A DNA stretch of 64,000 nucleotides. It comes from Stutzerimonas kunmingensis. GTDB lineage: Bacteria > Pseudomonadota > Gammaproteobacteria > Pseudomonadales > Pseudomonadaceae. Location: NCBI RefSeq assembly GCF_021432085.1, contig NZ_CP090366.1, positions 2,976,001-3,040,000 on the forward strand, written 5' to 3'. A program made the translations under genes and the position numbers. Positions 18,033 to 27,043 of the stretch are shown one piece after another. How positions within the stretch are numbered: position 1 is the stretch's first letter; each line of letters opens with the position of its first letter. Under the pieces are notes generated by a model. That model had not been told where the DNA came from. It did not search any database and saw only the letters and a list, made by a program, of their open reading frames with translations.

Positions 18033-18216
18033 TACGTCGCGCTGTCGGCAAAGCGATAGAAGACCCCTTTTTTCAGCGCTGGCAAGCCGACGAGCCAACC
18101 ATCGCCTCATCCGAAAAACCGAACCTGCGAGCCATAAGCGAGTCAACCAGACACCCCAATTCACCGGCGCGCACGCCTATAATCGCGCCTTTCAGAAAAT
18201 CGACACAGGTGAACAC

Positions 18217-18624
18217 ATGGCCAATCCCTACCACGATCACAACCTGGCCCTGCTGGCCCATCTACGCGGCATCCTGCTCGCCATGGGCGAGGCCGAACAA
18301 GTCTCGGAAGAAAGCCACGCACTGTTTCTCGAACGCTTCGACGAACTGATCATGAACCTGCAGAACGTCCCGGAAGAGCGCCACATGGGCCAGGACCTGA
18401 TCTGCCAGGTCTTCCACCGATATCCCCAGATCGCCCACCTGGTTCCGCGCGATTTACTGTGGTACTTCGGCGGCGACTGCCTGCACTTCATGCCGGATGA
18501 CGAGATTGCCGTCTTCCAGCAACTCGAAGAGCGCCGCTACGAAGCCGAGCAGAACGACGAACCGTTCGACTGGAACCGTGAAAAGCAGCTGTTGAGCATG
18601 TCGGATGAGGGCGCACGGCACTGA
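18217..18624 (+). CDS. Small conserved Pseudomonas protein (PA2817-like)
   Basis: This is a cytoplasmic, acidic protein of 135 residues without membrane segments or a signal peptide. It resembles the conserved Pseudomonas family I know as PA2817-like; the function is unknown. Visible features are an all-helical N-terminus ('ALLAHLRGILLAMGEAEQV'), 'GQDLICQVFHRYPQIAHLVPRDLLWYFGGDCLHFM' and an acidic C-terminal helix. The ATG at 18217 follows ACAGGT at a suitable distance; the frame is open further upstream but overlaps the previous gene's 3' region without homology. It lies 184 bases after pcpS and may have its own promoter. The family assignment is from memory. Confidence 0.75.
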   Translation: MANPYHDHNLALLAHLRGILLAMGEAEQVSEESHALFLERFDELIMNLQNVPEERHMGQDLICQVFHRYPQIAHLVPRDLLWYFGGDCLHFMPDDEIAVFQQLEERRYEAEQNDEPFDWNREKQLLSMSDEGARH

Positions 18625-18696
18625 TATCCGACACTAGCCAGCCGAATGGCGAGGAGTATTTGACCAACAGAGAGGCAATCAACAACCGCTAATGGT

Positions 18697-18712
18697 GGGG
18701 GCTGAAGCCCCC
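18697..18712. terminator. Short GC hairpin between convergent genes
   Basis: A 6-bp G/C stem (GGGGGC / GCCCCC) with a TGAA loop lies between two convergent genes. Neither side has a clear T-tract, so it is at best a weak terminator. Nothing else is evident in 18625-18830. Confidence 0.35.
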
Positions 18713-18830
18713 TTGGGAAGGAGGCACCTTCACGATGGAGGCTGTTGCAGAGCAGATTTAAAAGCGCGCTTACCCAACAGCTGAGCAGTTCAGAAGCTGC
18801 CAGACTAGGCCACCCCTGACGTAACTCTAC

Positions 18831-20858
18831 TTACTCAGGCTCTACCCGCCGCTGCTGGTAGATCCAGTCGACGATTTCCCCTTCAGGCACATAGCCGCTC
18901 ACCAGTTCACGAAGCAGCTGCCGTACCTGCGGGTAATCATCGCTTTCCACCGCCTTGAGCAGCTTGGCCAACCGGTCCTTGAGCACATCCCAGTCAAGAT
19001 GCTCCTCATTGGCGCGCATGATCATCGGATGTTCGGTAGCGCTCACGTTGTCGCCGATCAACAGCTCCTCATACAGCTTCTCGCCGGGCCGCAGTCCGGT
19101 GTATTCGATAGCGATATCCCCGTGCGGGCATTTCTCAGAACGAACACTCAGGCCAGACAGATGAATGAGCTTCTCCGCCAGCTCAGCGATCTTCACCGGC
19201 TGTCCCATATCCAGCACAAACACGTCACCGCCCTGCCCCATCGAGCCCGCCTGGATCACCAGCTGAGCCGCTTCGGGAATGGTCATGAAGTAACGGGTGA
19301 TCTTCGGATGGGTCACAGTCACCGGCCCACCGTTGCGAATCTGCTGGTAGAAGCGCGGAATCACCGAGCCCGAGGAGCCCAGCACATTACCGAAACGCAC
19401 CATGGTGAAGCGCGTCTTGTTGACGTGATGTACCGCGTCATCAGCGCCAAAAAGTACCGGCGCAGTTTCACGACTCAACGCCTGCAGAATCATCTCCGCC
19501 ACGCGCTTGGTACTGCCCATCACGTTGGTGGGCCGCACAGCCTTGTCGGTAGAGATCAGAACGAAGTTGGCCACCCCGGCCTGCACCGCCGCCTGGGCCG
19601 TGTTCATGGTGCCAAGCACATTATTAAGCACGCCTTCGGCGACGTTGTGCTCCACCATGGGTACATGCTTGTACGCCGCTGCGTGGTAGATCGTCTCCAC
19701 CTGCCAGGTGCGCATCACGTCCAGCAGGCGCTCGGGATTACGAATGGAGCCCATGATCGGCACCAACCTCACCGGTAGCGAAGCCCGCTCGACCGTCCGC
19801 TCCAGCTCGATGTGAATGCTGTAAAGGTTGAATTCGCTGTGTTCGAACAACAGCAGCGTGCGAGGCTTGTTCGCCAGAATCTGCCGGCACAGCTCCGAGC
19901 CAATCGAGCCGCCCGCACCTGTCACCATCACCACTTTGTTGATAATGCACTGCTCGAACAGCGCCTGCTGCGGTGGCACTGCATCACGCCCGAGCAGATC
20001 CGCGATATCCACTTCCTGGATATCCTCTACCTTGACCTTGCCGCTGGCCAAATCCATGAACCCCGGCACGCTGCGCACGTGAAGCGGATAAGGCTCCAGC
20101 GTTTCCAGCACCTCACGCCGCCTGCCACGCGTCGCCGACGGAATCGCCAGCAGGATCTCATCGGCGCCTGTTTCATCGATCATCTGCTGGATATGTTTAG
20201 GCGAGTAAACCCGTATCCCAGCAATGGTGCGGTTGTAGAGATTGGAGTCATCATCGATAAAAGCCACCGGGCGCATTGCCCGCCCCAGGCGCAATGCCGC
20301 AACCAGTTGATTACCCGCCGCACCAGCGCCATAAACGGCCACTTTCGGCAGCCCAGCATCACGCCCCCTGAATTTGGTAATCGACTCCGGGGAAAACCAG
20401 TCACCCATGAAGTACTGGCGCATCACCAGGCGCAGACCGCCGATCAATACCAGGCTCAACCACCAATAGTTGAATACCATCGAACGCGGTATGACCTTGG
20501 GGGCATCGGTGCGCCAGTAGACCGCCAGCGACAGCAACAACGCCGACAACGTAACAGCCTTGGCAATAGCCATCAGCGCATCGTTGCCGAAGTAACGCAT
20601 CACCGCTCGGTACATACCGAAACGGATGAAGAACGGAATCGCGATCAGCGGCGCGACGCCGAACAGCCAGGCATGACCCCCAAAAGGCTGCACAAAATCC
20701 GCTTCACCCACGCGAACGAAAAAAGCCAGCCAAAGTGCCAGCCAGACCAGTAGCACATCCGTGGCCACCTGTATGACACGCTTCTGTCTGCGTGGCAGCT
20801 GTACCAGGCGGGACCGTAATTTTTCAGCCAATCTCAACACAGGAAAACCCCAAACCAA
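18831..20858 (-). CDS. wbpM: UDP-GlcNAc 4,6-dehydratase (WbpM)
   Basis: This is the membrane-anchored UDP-GlcNAc C4,C6-dehydratase that makes the 4-keto-6-deoxy precursor of QuiNAc and FucNAc for B-band O-antigen. Four hydrophobic helices lie in residues ~30-155, followed by a CoA-binding-like Rossmann segment ('VAVYGAGAAGNQLVAALRL'). The catalytic SDR domain starts at 'MVTGAGGSIGSELC'. The active site has the Met-x3-Lys of the WbpM class ('NVMGSTK') in place of Tyr-x3-Lys, with 'STDKAV' before it. Its 675 residues and sequence agree closely with P. aeruginosa WbpM. It is the last gene of the O-antigen locus, as in P. aeruginosa. Confidence 0.97.
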   Translation of the reverse strand: MVWGFPVLRLAEKLRSRLVQLPRRQKRVIQVATDVLLVWLALWLAFFVRVGEADFVQPFGGHAWLFGVAPLIAIPFFIRFGMYRAVMRYFGNDALMAIAKAVTLSALLLSLAVYWRTDAPKVIPRSMVFNYWWLSLVLIGGLRLVMRQYFMGDWFSPESITKFRGRDAGLPKVAVYGAGAAGNQLVAALRLGRAMRPVAFIDDDSNLYNRTIAGIRVYSPKHIQQMIDETGADEILLAIPSATRGRRREVLETLEPYPLHVRSVPGFMDLASGKVKVEDIQEVDIADLLGRDAVPPQQALFEQCIINKVVMVTGAGGSIGSELCRQILANKPRTLLLFEHSEFNLYSIHIELERTVERASLPVRLVPIMGSIRNPERLLDVMRTWQVETIYHAAAYKHVPMVEHNVAEGVLNNVLGTMNTAQAAVQAGVANFVLISTDKAVRPTNVMGSTKRVAEMILQALSRETAPVLFGADDAVHHVNKTRFTMVRFGNVLGSSGSVIPRFYQQIRNGGPVTVTHPKITRYFMTIPEAAQLVIQAGSMGQGGDVFVLDMGQPVKIAELAEKLIHLSGLSVRSEKCPHGDIAIEYTGLRPGEKLYEELLIGDNVSATEHPMIMRANEEHLDWDVLKDRLAKLLKAVESDDYPQVRQLLRELVSGYVPEGEIVDWIYQQRRVEPE

Positions 20859-21026
20859 GCAACCCTAACGCGCATTAATCACCCAAACGGCATAGGCCCC
20901 TATCCGCGAACTCTGGCAGACTGCCCACTGTAGGAGCCAGCTTGCTAGCGAAAACGCACATACCGCATACCTCAAGGGGCGCTTCAGCCCGATCGGGAAC
21001 AGGCAAAGCAAGACAACAACGAGACC
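20859..21026. repeat. Intergenic gap with a REP-like element (20930-20954)
   Basis: The gap upstream of wbpM contains TGTAGGAGCCAGCTTGCTAG followed by CGAAA, a form of the short palindromic REP element common between Pseudomonas genes. It is a single copy here. A separate wbpM promoter in this gap is possible but I cannot point to one. Confidence 0.7.
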
Positions 21027-21593
21027 TCACCGAACCCTATCGCCTGCCCCTTTTCCGGCCACCGTCATAAAGATGTATTTGAAATAATCCGTCACCGTAA
21101 GGCTCTGGATCATCTTCTGGTCTGTTTCGGCCAGCAATGCCGGCGTGGACATATCGATTTCATTCACTTGTGCCAGCCCGGTAATCCCAGGTCGAACATC
21201 GAATACCCCGCGCTTGGCGCGTTCTTGCGTCAACTCTTCCTGGTTGAACAGCCCGGGGCGCGGCCCTACCAGGCTCATCTCACCCTTGAGTACATTCCAG
21301 AGCTGGGGCAATTCATCCAGCTTGGTCTTGCGCAGGAAATGACCGAAACGGGTAATGGAAGCACTACTGGCCAAGTGAGTGGCAACCGATGCGGTATCTA
21401 CCTTCATAGTGCGGAACTTGACTAACGAGAAAGGCTTCTGATGACGCCCAACACGTACCTGCCGAAAGATCGGTGAGCCGGTATCGAACAAACCAATAAT
21501 CGTCAGCACCAATAGCACCGGAAACCCGACCACCAGGCCTAACAGCGAAAAAAGAAAATCGAAAATTCGAATCACGGGTTCATCCGATAACAA
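21027..21593 (-). CDS. Small monotopic phosphoglycosyl transferase (PglC-like)
   Basis: This initiating enzyme transfers a sugar-1-phosphate, probably QuiNAc or FucNAc, to undecaprenyl phosphate. It has only the catalytic half of the sugar-transferase family. A single N-terminal re-entrant hydrophobic helix (residues ~9-35) is followed by 'KFRTMK', 'KTKLDELPQLWNVLKGEMSLVGPRPG' with the catalytic Asp-Glu, and 'RPGITGLAQVN'. Its 188 residues match the PglC/WcaJ C-domain size. The start appears to be TTG, one base after the stop of the upstream reductase gene. P. aeruginosa uses the unrelated polytopic WbpL at this position. Confidence 0.92.
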   Translation of the reverse strand: MLSDEPVIRIFDFLFSLLGLVVGFPVLLVLTIIGLFDTGSPIFRQVRVGRHQKPFSLVKFRTMKVDTASVATHLASSASITRFGHFLRKTKLDELPQLWNVLKGEMSLVGPRPGLFNQEELTQERAKRGVFDVRPGITGLAQVNEIDMSTPALLAETDQKMIQSLTVTDYFKYIFMTVAGKGAGDRVR

Positions 21594-21594
21594 A

Positions 21595-22533
21595 TCAATT
21601 GGAACGCTCGAAGCAGCGCTTGAGCCCTTCTTCCACCGTATAGGGCGGCTTCCAGTTCAGCAGCTCGCAGGTCTTGCTGATATCCACCTGCAACGAACCA
21701 AGCAGCCGCTGTGCCATGGCTTTCTTTCCCAATAAGGTAGCACTAAGCTGAAGCATGCCAGCCGGGACGGGAATCAACCGAGCAGGCTTGCCCATGGCAC
21801 TGCCCACGCCACGCAGTAACTCGGTTGTAGACAGATCCTCGCCGTCTCCCGCGAGAAAAACCTGGTTGGCGGCGGCGGGATGATCGATGCAGCGGATGAT
21901 CAGATCGACCAAGTTGTCGACACCCACCAGGGAACGCTCGTTATGGATGGCGCCTAGAGGAAGCGGGATACCTTTATCGACCAGCTTGATCATGCTGGCA
22001 AAATTCCCCTTCACGCCAGGGCCGTATACCAATGGCGGCCGAATAGTGACTATCTCCATGTCAGTTTCAGCGGCCAACAGTATTAATCCCTGCTCGGCCT
22101 CCAACTTGGAAATACCATAGGCATCCTCTGGCGACGGCACGTCATCGGCGTGAAAAGGATTTCCCGGGGCGGTCGCCTCACCGTTGACTTTAATCGAACT
22201 CAGAAATACAAAACGCCGGACTCCGGCGGAAACCGCCTGGCGTGCCAAGTTCAACGTGCCCTCAACATTAACCTTACGGTATTCGGCAAGGGGATCATCC
22301 ACCTCATCACGCATGATATGGGCACGGGCAGCTGCATGAATGACGACATCGACGCCTGCTAGAGCTTCAGAAAAGTCCGTGCCCCCATCAATATTGCCTA
22401 CAGCAACACAGTCAGGACTTTTCCTCCCCCGGCGTACCGCAGTTACTAGGTGAATACCAGAGCCAGATACCAGTTCAGCTTTCAATGCAGAGCCAACGAA
22501 TCCGTTAGCTCCGGTCAGCATTATTTTTGTCAT
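21595..22533 (-). CDS. NAD-dependent sugar reductase/epimerase (WbpV-like)
   Basis: This extended SDR enzyme has a nucleotide-binding 'GANGFVGSALKAEL' at residues ~8-21. Its catalytic signature 'FLSSIKVNGEA' is followed by Tyr-x3-Lys in 'AYGISKLEAE', and the substrate region is 'RPPLVYGPGVKGNF'. Its place between WbpM and an initiating transferase matches WbpV, which I know as the 4-ketoreductase that converts the WbpM product to UDP-D-QuiNAc. A UDP-GlcNAc/GalNAc 4-epimerase or reductase giving UDP-D-FucNAc is the alternative. It sits 3 bases after the upstream glycosyltransferase. Confidence 0.85.
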   Translation of the reverse strand: MTKIMLTGANGFVGSALKAELVSGSGIHLVTAVRRGRKSPDCVAVGNIDGGTDFSEALAGVDVVIHAAARAHIMRDEVDDPLAEYRKVNVEGTLNLARQAVSAGVRRFVFLSSIKVNGEATAPGNPFHADDVPSPEDAYGISKLEAEQGLILLAAETDMEIVTIRPPLVYGPGVKGNFASMIKLVDKGIPLPLGAIHNERSLVGVDNLVDLIIRCIDHPAAANQVFLAGDGEDLSTTELLRGVGSAMGKPARLIPVPAGMLQLSATLLGKKAMAQRLLGSLQVDISKTCELLNWKPPYTVEEGLKRCFERSN

Positions 22534-22536
22534 CCC

Positions 22537-23706
22537 TCAAATACTCCGCTCACTTATGACCAATTGGCTCAAGCGCTCCACAAAAACATCAAACCCCAGA
22601 TGTTCTTTGAGCTTTTCACGGTCAGTATCGAAAGACCCAGGTGACAAGTCTCCACTCTCAACAGCACGGAAAAACTGGCAGAGTCCGTCAGCGGTGGGAT
22701 CGAGAACTACTCCCAAATTTTTTTCCAAAACCCACTTGGCAACACTGGTTTCCGCTCCACAGATAGCTGCAACCAAAGCTCCTGAGAAAACGTAGGAAGA
22801 TGACTTACTAGGGAACGCAAAGCGAGTCACCTCATCTTCAATCGGCAGGAGTGCCCATTGATAGTCAGCATTCAACTGAGCTGCTTCGAGTGCCGAAACG
22901 AACCCGAAATAAGTGACATTACCATGCGTGGCTGCAAGCTCCTTTAAATTCTCGGAAAACACGCCAGCACCAGCAAAAACAAAGGGCAATTTTCCGCCGC
23001 CCGCACAATACTGTTCAATGGCCTGAATCAATAAAGGTATCCGCTGCAAACGCCCAGCATTCCCACAGAAGGCGAATCCGGGTCGTTTGTTGTCAGGCAG
23101 CACTACCTCCTCGAAGGATACGGAAGGGTTCGACAAAATCTGAACAGGAGACAGCGTGCCGGATCGCTCCTTAATTTCCGTGGCCATTTCCTCAGTGATC
23201 GTGATCAGAAGACTGGCGTTTCGCATCGTAATTGCATCGAGCCAGCGCAAAAAACGATAAATTACTGGCCGTACAGGAAAAACAACATTAGCCGCTTCGG
23301 GGTGAATGTCCTGCAGGTGATACACATACCGCGCCCGAAAAATCTTGCTGTACACCATCACGATGAAGGGTACCAGAACCGGCGGGTCAGTGGACACATA
23401 CACTTTCTTGGGGCGCTTTATCAGCAGAACTGCGAACACCCACAACATAAAAAACACCGCGTCGGCGGCACGTCGCACAATACTACTGCCAGAGACAGAA
23501 AAAGCACGGCAGGGATAAAAGCCAACCTTGTCCCCGCGTTGCTCACACGCAAGGTGTTTCTTAATATCGGCATGGTCCTGAAGAATTACGCCAACAGACT
23601 GCATCTGTGCGTGCTGCTCGGCGAAACGCATCAGAGCCTCACCAATCACGGGATAAATTGGCCAGAAGCTTCGATTGATAATTACCAGGTCCAGTCTTCT
23701 AGACAT
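22537..23706 (-). CDS. wbuB: GT4-family glycosyltransferase, L-FucNAc transferase-like (WbuB)
   Basis: This is a GT-B retaining family 4 glycosyltransferase. It has an N-terminal half with 'YHLQDIHPEAANVV' and a C-terminal donor domain with 'FAFCGNAGRLQRIPLLIQAIEQY', 'PFVFAGAG' and 'FPSKSSSYVFSGALVAAICG'. Proteins called WbuB/WbjE follow fnlABC in E. coli and Pseudomonas O-antigen loci and are thought to transfer L-FucNAc; this gene follows fnlC directly. The ATG at 23706 overlaps the fnlC stop in a TGATG arrangement, so I prefer it to the upstream in-frame start at 23721. The linkage and acceptor are inferred. Confidence 0.88.
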   Translation of the reverse strand: MSRRLDLVIINRSFWPIYPVIGEALMRFAEQHAQMQSVGVILQDHADIKKHLACEQRGDKVGFYPCRAFSVSGSSIVRRAADAVFFMLWVFAVLLIKRPKKVYVSTDPPVLVPFIVMVYSKIFRARYVYHLQDIHPEAANVVFPVRPVIYRFLRWLDAITMRNASLLITITEEMATEIKERSGTLSPVQILSNPSVSFEEVVLPDNKRPGFAFCGNAGRLQRIPLLIQAIEQYCAGGGKLPFVFAGAGVFSENLKELAATHGNVTYFGFVSALEAAQLNADYQWALLPIEDEVTRFAFPSKSSSYVFSGALVAAICGAETSVAKWVLEKNLGVVLDPTADGLCQFFRAVESGDLSPGSFDTDREKLKEHLGFDVFVERLSQLVISERSI

Positions 23707-24836
23707 CAATACCGCTTCCAAACCGTGCGCATCACATAATCCCGATAGCTATGGATAATACGCACTACCTTGTCCGATACATTCGGCATGCTGTAATCCG
23801 CCACCAAGCGCAAGCTACGCTCTTCATTACGAGCTTGGCTTTCGAGAATCTGGAGCCCTTGCAATACACGTTCCCTCTCAAGACCGACCATCATCGCCGC
23901 AGCCTCCTCCATGCCTTCCGGGCGTTCATGCGCCTCGCGAATATTCAACGCAGGGAAATTCAGGATTGAAGACTCTTCGTTGATCGTGCCGCTATCAGAT
24001 AACACTGCCTTGGCAGTGAGTTGCAGCTTGTTGTAGTCCTTGAAGCCCAGCGGCTTGAGCAGGCGAACATTGGCGTGGAACTGCACGCCCATCGCATCCA
24101 CGCGCTTCTGGGTGCGCGGATGGGTAGAGACGATTACCGGGAAGCCATAGTGCGCAGCGACGGTATTCAGCACCTCAACCAGCTTGAGGAAGTTCTTGTC
24201 GGAGTCGACATTCTCTTCACGGTGCGCACTGACCACGAAAAACTTGCCGGCCTCAAGGCCCAACCGTTCCAGCACATCGGAAGCCTCGATACCCTCGCGG
24301 TAATAATTGAGCACTTCGAACATCGGGCTGCCGGTCTTGATCACCATGTCCGGCGACAACCCTTCGCGCAGTAGATAATCGCGGGCAATGGTGCTGTAGG
24401 TCAGGTTGATGTCGGCCGTGTGATCAACGATGCGGCGATTGATCTCTTCCGGCACGCGCATGTCGAAGCAACGGTTACCCGCTTCCATATGGAAGGTGGG
24501 AATCTTGCGGCGCTTGGCCGGAATCACAGCCATACAACTGTTCGTATCGCCCAGTACCAGAAGCGCTTCGGGCTGTACTTCAGCCAGCACGCGGTCCACA
24601 GCGATGATCACATTCCCGATGGTTTCCGCACCGCTGGCACCGGCAGCATTGAGGAAATGATCCGGCTTGCGAATGCCCAGATCTTGGAAAAAGATTTCGT
24701 TCAGTTCGTAATCGTAGTTCTGGCCGGTATGCACCAGCACATGCTCACAGTATTCATCCAACTTGGCCATCACCCTCGACAGGCGAATGATTTCGGGGCG
24801 AGTACCTACTACGGTTACGACTCTCAGCTTCTTCAT
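23706..24836 (-). CDS. fnlC: UDP-2-acetamido-2,6-dideoxy-talose 2-epimerase (FnlC/WbjD)
   Basis: This non-hydrolysing UDP-GlcNAc 2-epimerase-fold enzyme performs the last step to UDP-L-FucNAc, inversion at C2. Motifs are 'VVGTRPEIIRLSRVM', 'LVHTGQNYDYELNE', 'LVLGDTNSC', 'FHMEAGNRCFDMRVPEE', 'VSAHREENVD', 'STHPRTQKR' and 'LSDSGTINEES'. The start is ATG 24836, with AGGAAA six bases upstream; the longer frame to 24902 would overlap fnlB. It is part of the continuous fnlA-fnlB-fnlC block. Confidence 0.95.
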   Translation of the reverse strand: MKKLRVVTVVGTRPEIIRLSRVMAKLDEYCEHVLVHTGQNYDYELNEIFFQDLGIRKPDHFLNAAGASGAETIGNVIIAVDRVLAEVQPEALLVLGDTNSCMAVIPAKRRKIPTFHMEAGNRCFDMRVPEEINRRIVDHTADINLTYSTIARDYLLREGLSPDMVIKTGSPMFEVLNYYREGIEASDVLERLGLEAGKFFVVSAHREENVDSDKNFLKLVEVLNTVAAHYGFPVIVSTHPRTQKRVDAMGVQFHANVRLLKPLGFKDYNKLQLTAKAVLSDSGTINEESSILNFPALNIREAHERPEGMEEAAAMMVGLERERVLQGLQILESQARNEERSLRLVADYSMPNVSDKVVRIIHSYRDYVMRTVWKRY

Positions 24837-24855
24837 TGCGGTTTCCTGTTCGTAC

Positions 24856-25974
24856 TCAGGCTTCGGTGCCGACTGGCCGAGCATAGGTATCGGGGTGTTC
24901 ACGATCGAAGATTTCGTTGGCCCACAGCATCACGATCATCTCGTCCTCCCCTACGTTGGTGATGTCATGCGTCCAACCCGGGACAGTTTCGACAATTTCC
25001 GACCGCTCTCCGGTGGTGAACAGTTCGTAGAACTGACCAGTCAGGATATGCCGAAAACGGAAACAGGCCTTGCCCTTGATGACCAGGAATTTTTCCGTCT
25101 TGGAATGATGGTAATGCCCACCACGAGTAATACCGGGATGAGCCGTAAAAAAGGAGAACTGCCCCGAATCCCTGGTTTTGAGCATTTCCACGAAGACGCC
25201 GCGTGGATCACCATACCTGGGCACCTCGTAAGTGAAGCGCTCGGGTGGCAGGTAGCTCAGATAAGTGGAATACAACGCTCTGATCAAACCGCCACCTACA
25301 GGCTCGGTGACCATGGACTTGCGGCTATCACGGAAGGCATACAACTGCTCGGCCAGCTCGCCAACCGAAATGCTGTATTGCGGTTCAACACCGACGAAAG
25401 GCTTCCCGGTCAACTTGCCATCCATGATCGCAACGAACTGACTGATCACATCATCGATGTAGACGAGATTGATACGCGCGGCGGAATCATTGATCTGGAT
25501 TGGCAGGTCACGCGCGATGTTATGACAGAAGGTCGCCACTGCCGAGTTGTAATTTGGTCGCGCCCATTTTCCGAAGACATTAGGCAGGCGAAATAGATGA
25601 ACCGGAGAGCCCTGGGTGGACTGCAGCTCCAGTAACGCCTGCTCAGCGCCCCGCTTGCTGCTGCCATAGAGGTTATCCAGCTCCGCCTGGCTGGAAGAGG
25701 TGTAAATCACCGGGATCTGCCGGCCAGAGGATTTGATGGCTTCGCACAGCGTACGGGTCAAATCGGTATTGCCGGTATGAAATTCCTGTGGGTCTTGCGG
25801 GCGATTGACTCCAGCGAGATGAAAGATGCATTCCACCTGAGCAACCAGGCAAGGCAAATTTTCCAGCGAATCCTCACGGGTAAAACGTAGCACCTCGATG
25901 TCGGCGCGCTCGCCCAAATGCGCGATGAGATTCTGGCCGACAAAGCCATTAGCCCCAGTAATCAGAACCTTCAT
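24856..25974 (-). CDS. fnlB: Bifunctional 3-epimerase/4-reductase for UDP-L-FucNAc (FnlB/WbjC, CapF-like)
   Basis: This is the middle enzyme of UDP-L-FucNAc synthesis. Residues 1-~245 form an SDR reductase domain: 'MKVLITGANGFVGQNL', 'FHLAGVNRPQ', 'YTSSSQAE...YGSSKRGAEQ' and 'LPNVFGKWARPNYNSAVATF'. The C-terminal ~125 residues are a cupin domain ('GITRGGHYHHSKTEKFLVIKG', 'VPGWTHDITNVG') that epimerises C3. Its 372 residues match CapF. It starts 3 bases after fnlA. Confidence 0.95.
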   Translation of the reverse strand: MKVLITGANGFVGQNLIAHLGERADIEVLRFTREDSLENLPCLVAQVECIFHLAGVNRPQDPQEFHTGNTDLTRTLCEAIKSSGRQIPVIYTSSSQAELDNLYGSSKRGAEQALLELQSTQGSPVHLFRLPNVFGKWARPNYNSAVATFCHNIARDLPIQINDSAARINLVYIDDVISQFVAIMDGKLTGKPFVGVEPQYSISVGELAEQLYAFRDSRKSMVTEPVGGGLIRALYSTYLSYLPPERFTYEVPRYGDPRGVFVEMLKTRDSGQFSFFTAHPGITRGGHYHHSKTEKFLVIKGKACFRFRHILTGQFYELFTTGERSEIVETVPGWTHDITNVGEDEMIVMLWANEIFDREHPDTYARPVGTEA

Positions 25975-25977
25975 TCT

Positions 25978-27012
25978 TCACTCCTCGGGCGTTGCGTGCT
26001 CACCGCGTTGGATAGCGCGCATGAAATCAAGCTTCAGCAGCAGCTGCTGCATTCCCGCTACATCCAATCGCTCGGTATTGTGCGAATTGTAATCTTCGGT
26101 GCGGGAAATTTTTGTTTCGCCCTGCTCCACGAACTTTGCGTAATTGAGGTCGCGCAGATCAGGCGGTACACGGAAGTACTTTCCCATATCCTCAGCGCAA
26201 GCCATTTCTTCGCGACTGAGCAAAGCTTCATACAGCTTTTCGCCATGACGGGTACCAATCACCTGGATTGGATGGTCGGACTTTCCAACCAGATCGGTCA
26301 GCGCCAGCGCCAAGGTTTCTACGGTTGCAGCCGGCGCTTTCTGTACGAATAGGTCGCCGTTATTACCGTGTTCGAAGGCATAGAGCACCAGATCGACCGC
26401 ATCGGCCAAGGTCATCATGAAACGGGTCATATTCGGATCAGTGATCGACAGCGGCTTGCCGGCACGAATCTGCTCGATAAACAAAGGGATTACCGAACCA
26501 CGCGAAGCCATCACGTTTCCGTATCGCGTGCCGCAAATGACCGTCTTGGTCTCATCAACGTTTCGCGACTTGGCGACCATGACCTTTTCCATCATTGCCT
26601 TGGAGATACCCATGGCATTGATCGGGTAAACGGCCTTATCCGTACTAAGGCAAACCACCCGATTCACTTCATTCTGGATTGCAGCCTCCAAAACGTTCTC
26701 GGTGCCAAGCACATTGGTTTTAACCGCCTCCATAGGATGGAACTCGCAGGACGGGACCTGCTTCAACGCCGCGGCATGGAAGATGTAGTCCACCCCTCGC
26801 GTGGCGTTCAACACGCTCTGGTAATCGCGCACATCACCAATATAAAACTTCAGCTTGGAGTTGGCGTAGCGTTTACGCATGTCATCTTGCTTTTTCTCGT
26901 CACGGCTGAAAATGCGGATTTCAGTGATATCGGTATCGAGAAATCGCTTGAGCACGGCGTTGCCGAAAGAGCCGGTGCCACCGGAAATGAGTAGCTTTTT
27001 TCCTTTGAACAT
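25978..27012 (-). CDS. fnlA: UDP-GlcNAc 4,6-dehydratase/5-epimerase (FnlA/WbjB, CapE-like)
   Basis: This soluble SDR takes UDP-GlcNAc into the L-FucNAc branch by dehydration and C5 epimerisation. Motifs are 'LLISGGTGSFGNAVL' near the N-terminus, 'FHAAALKQVPSCEFHP', 'LSTDKAVYPINAMGISKAMMEK' with the catalytic Met-x3-Lys, and 'GTRYGNVMASRGSVIPLF'. I place the start at ATG 27012 ('MFKGKKLLI'), the usual family N-terminus; an in-frame ATG at 27054 would overlap hisF. Its 344 residues are normal. Confidence 0.95.
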   Translation of the reverse strand: MFKGKKLLISGGTGSFGNAVLKRFLDTDITEIRIFSRDEKKQDDMRKRYANSKLKFYIGDVRDYQSVLNATRGVDYIFHAAALKQVPSCEFHPMEAVKTNVLGTENVLEAAIQNEVNRVVCLSTDKAVYPINAMGISKAMMEKVMVAKSRNVDETKTVICGTRYGNVMASRGSVIPLFIEQIRAGKPLSITDPNMTRFMMTLADAVDLVLYAFEHGNNGDLFVQKAPAATVETLALALTDLVGKSDHPIQVIGTRHGEKLYEALLSREEMACAEDMGKYFRVPPDLRDLNYAKFVEQGETKISRTEDYNSHNTERLDVAGMQQLLLKLDFMRAIQRGEHATPEE

Positions 27013-27043
27013 AAAGAAACCTAGAGTCGAGGTGCAGAGTCGC

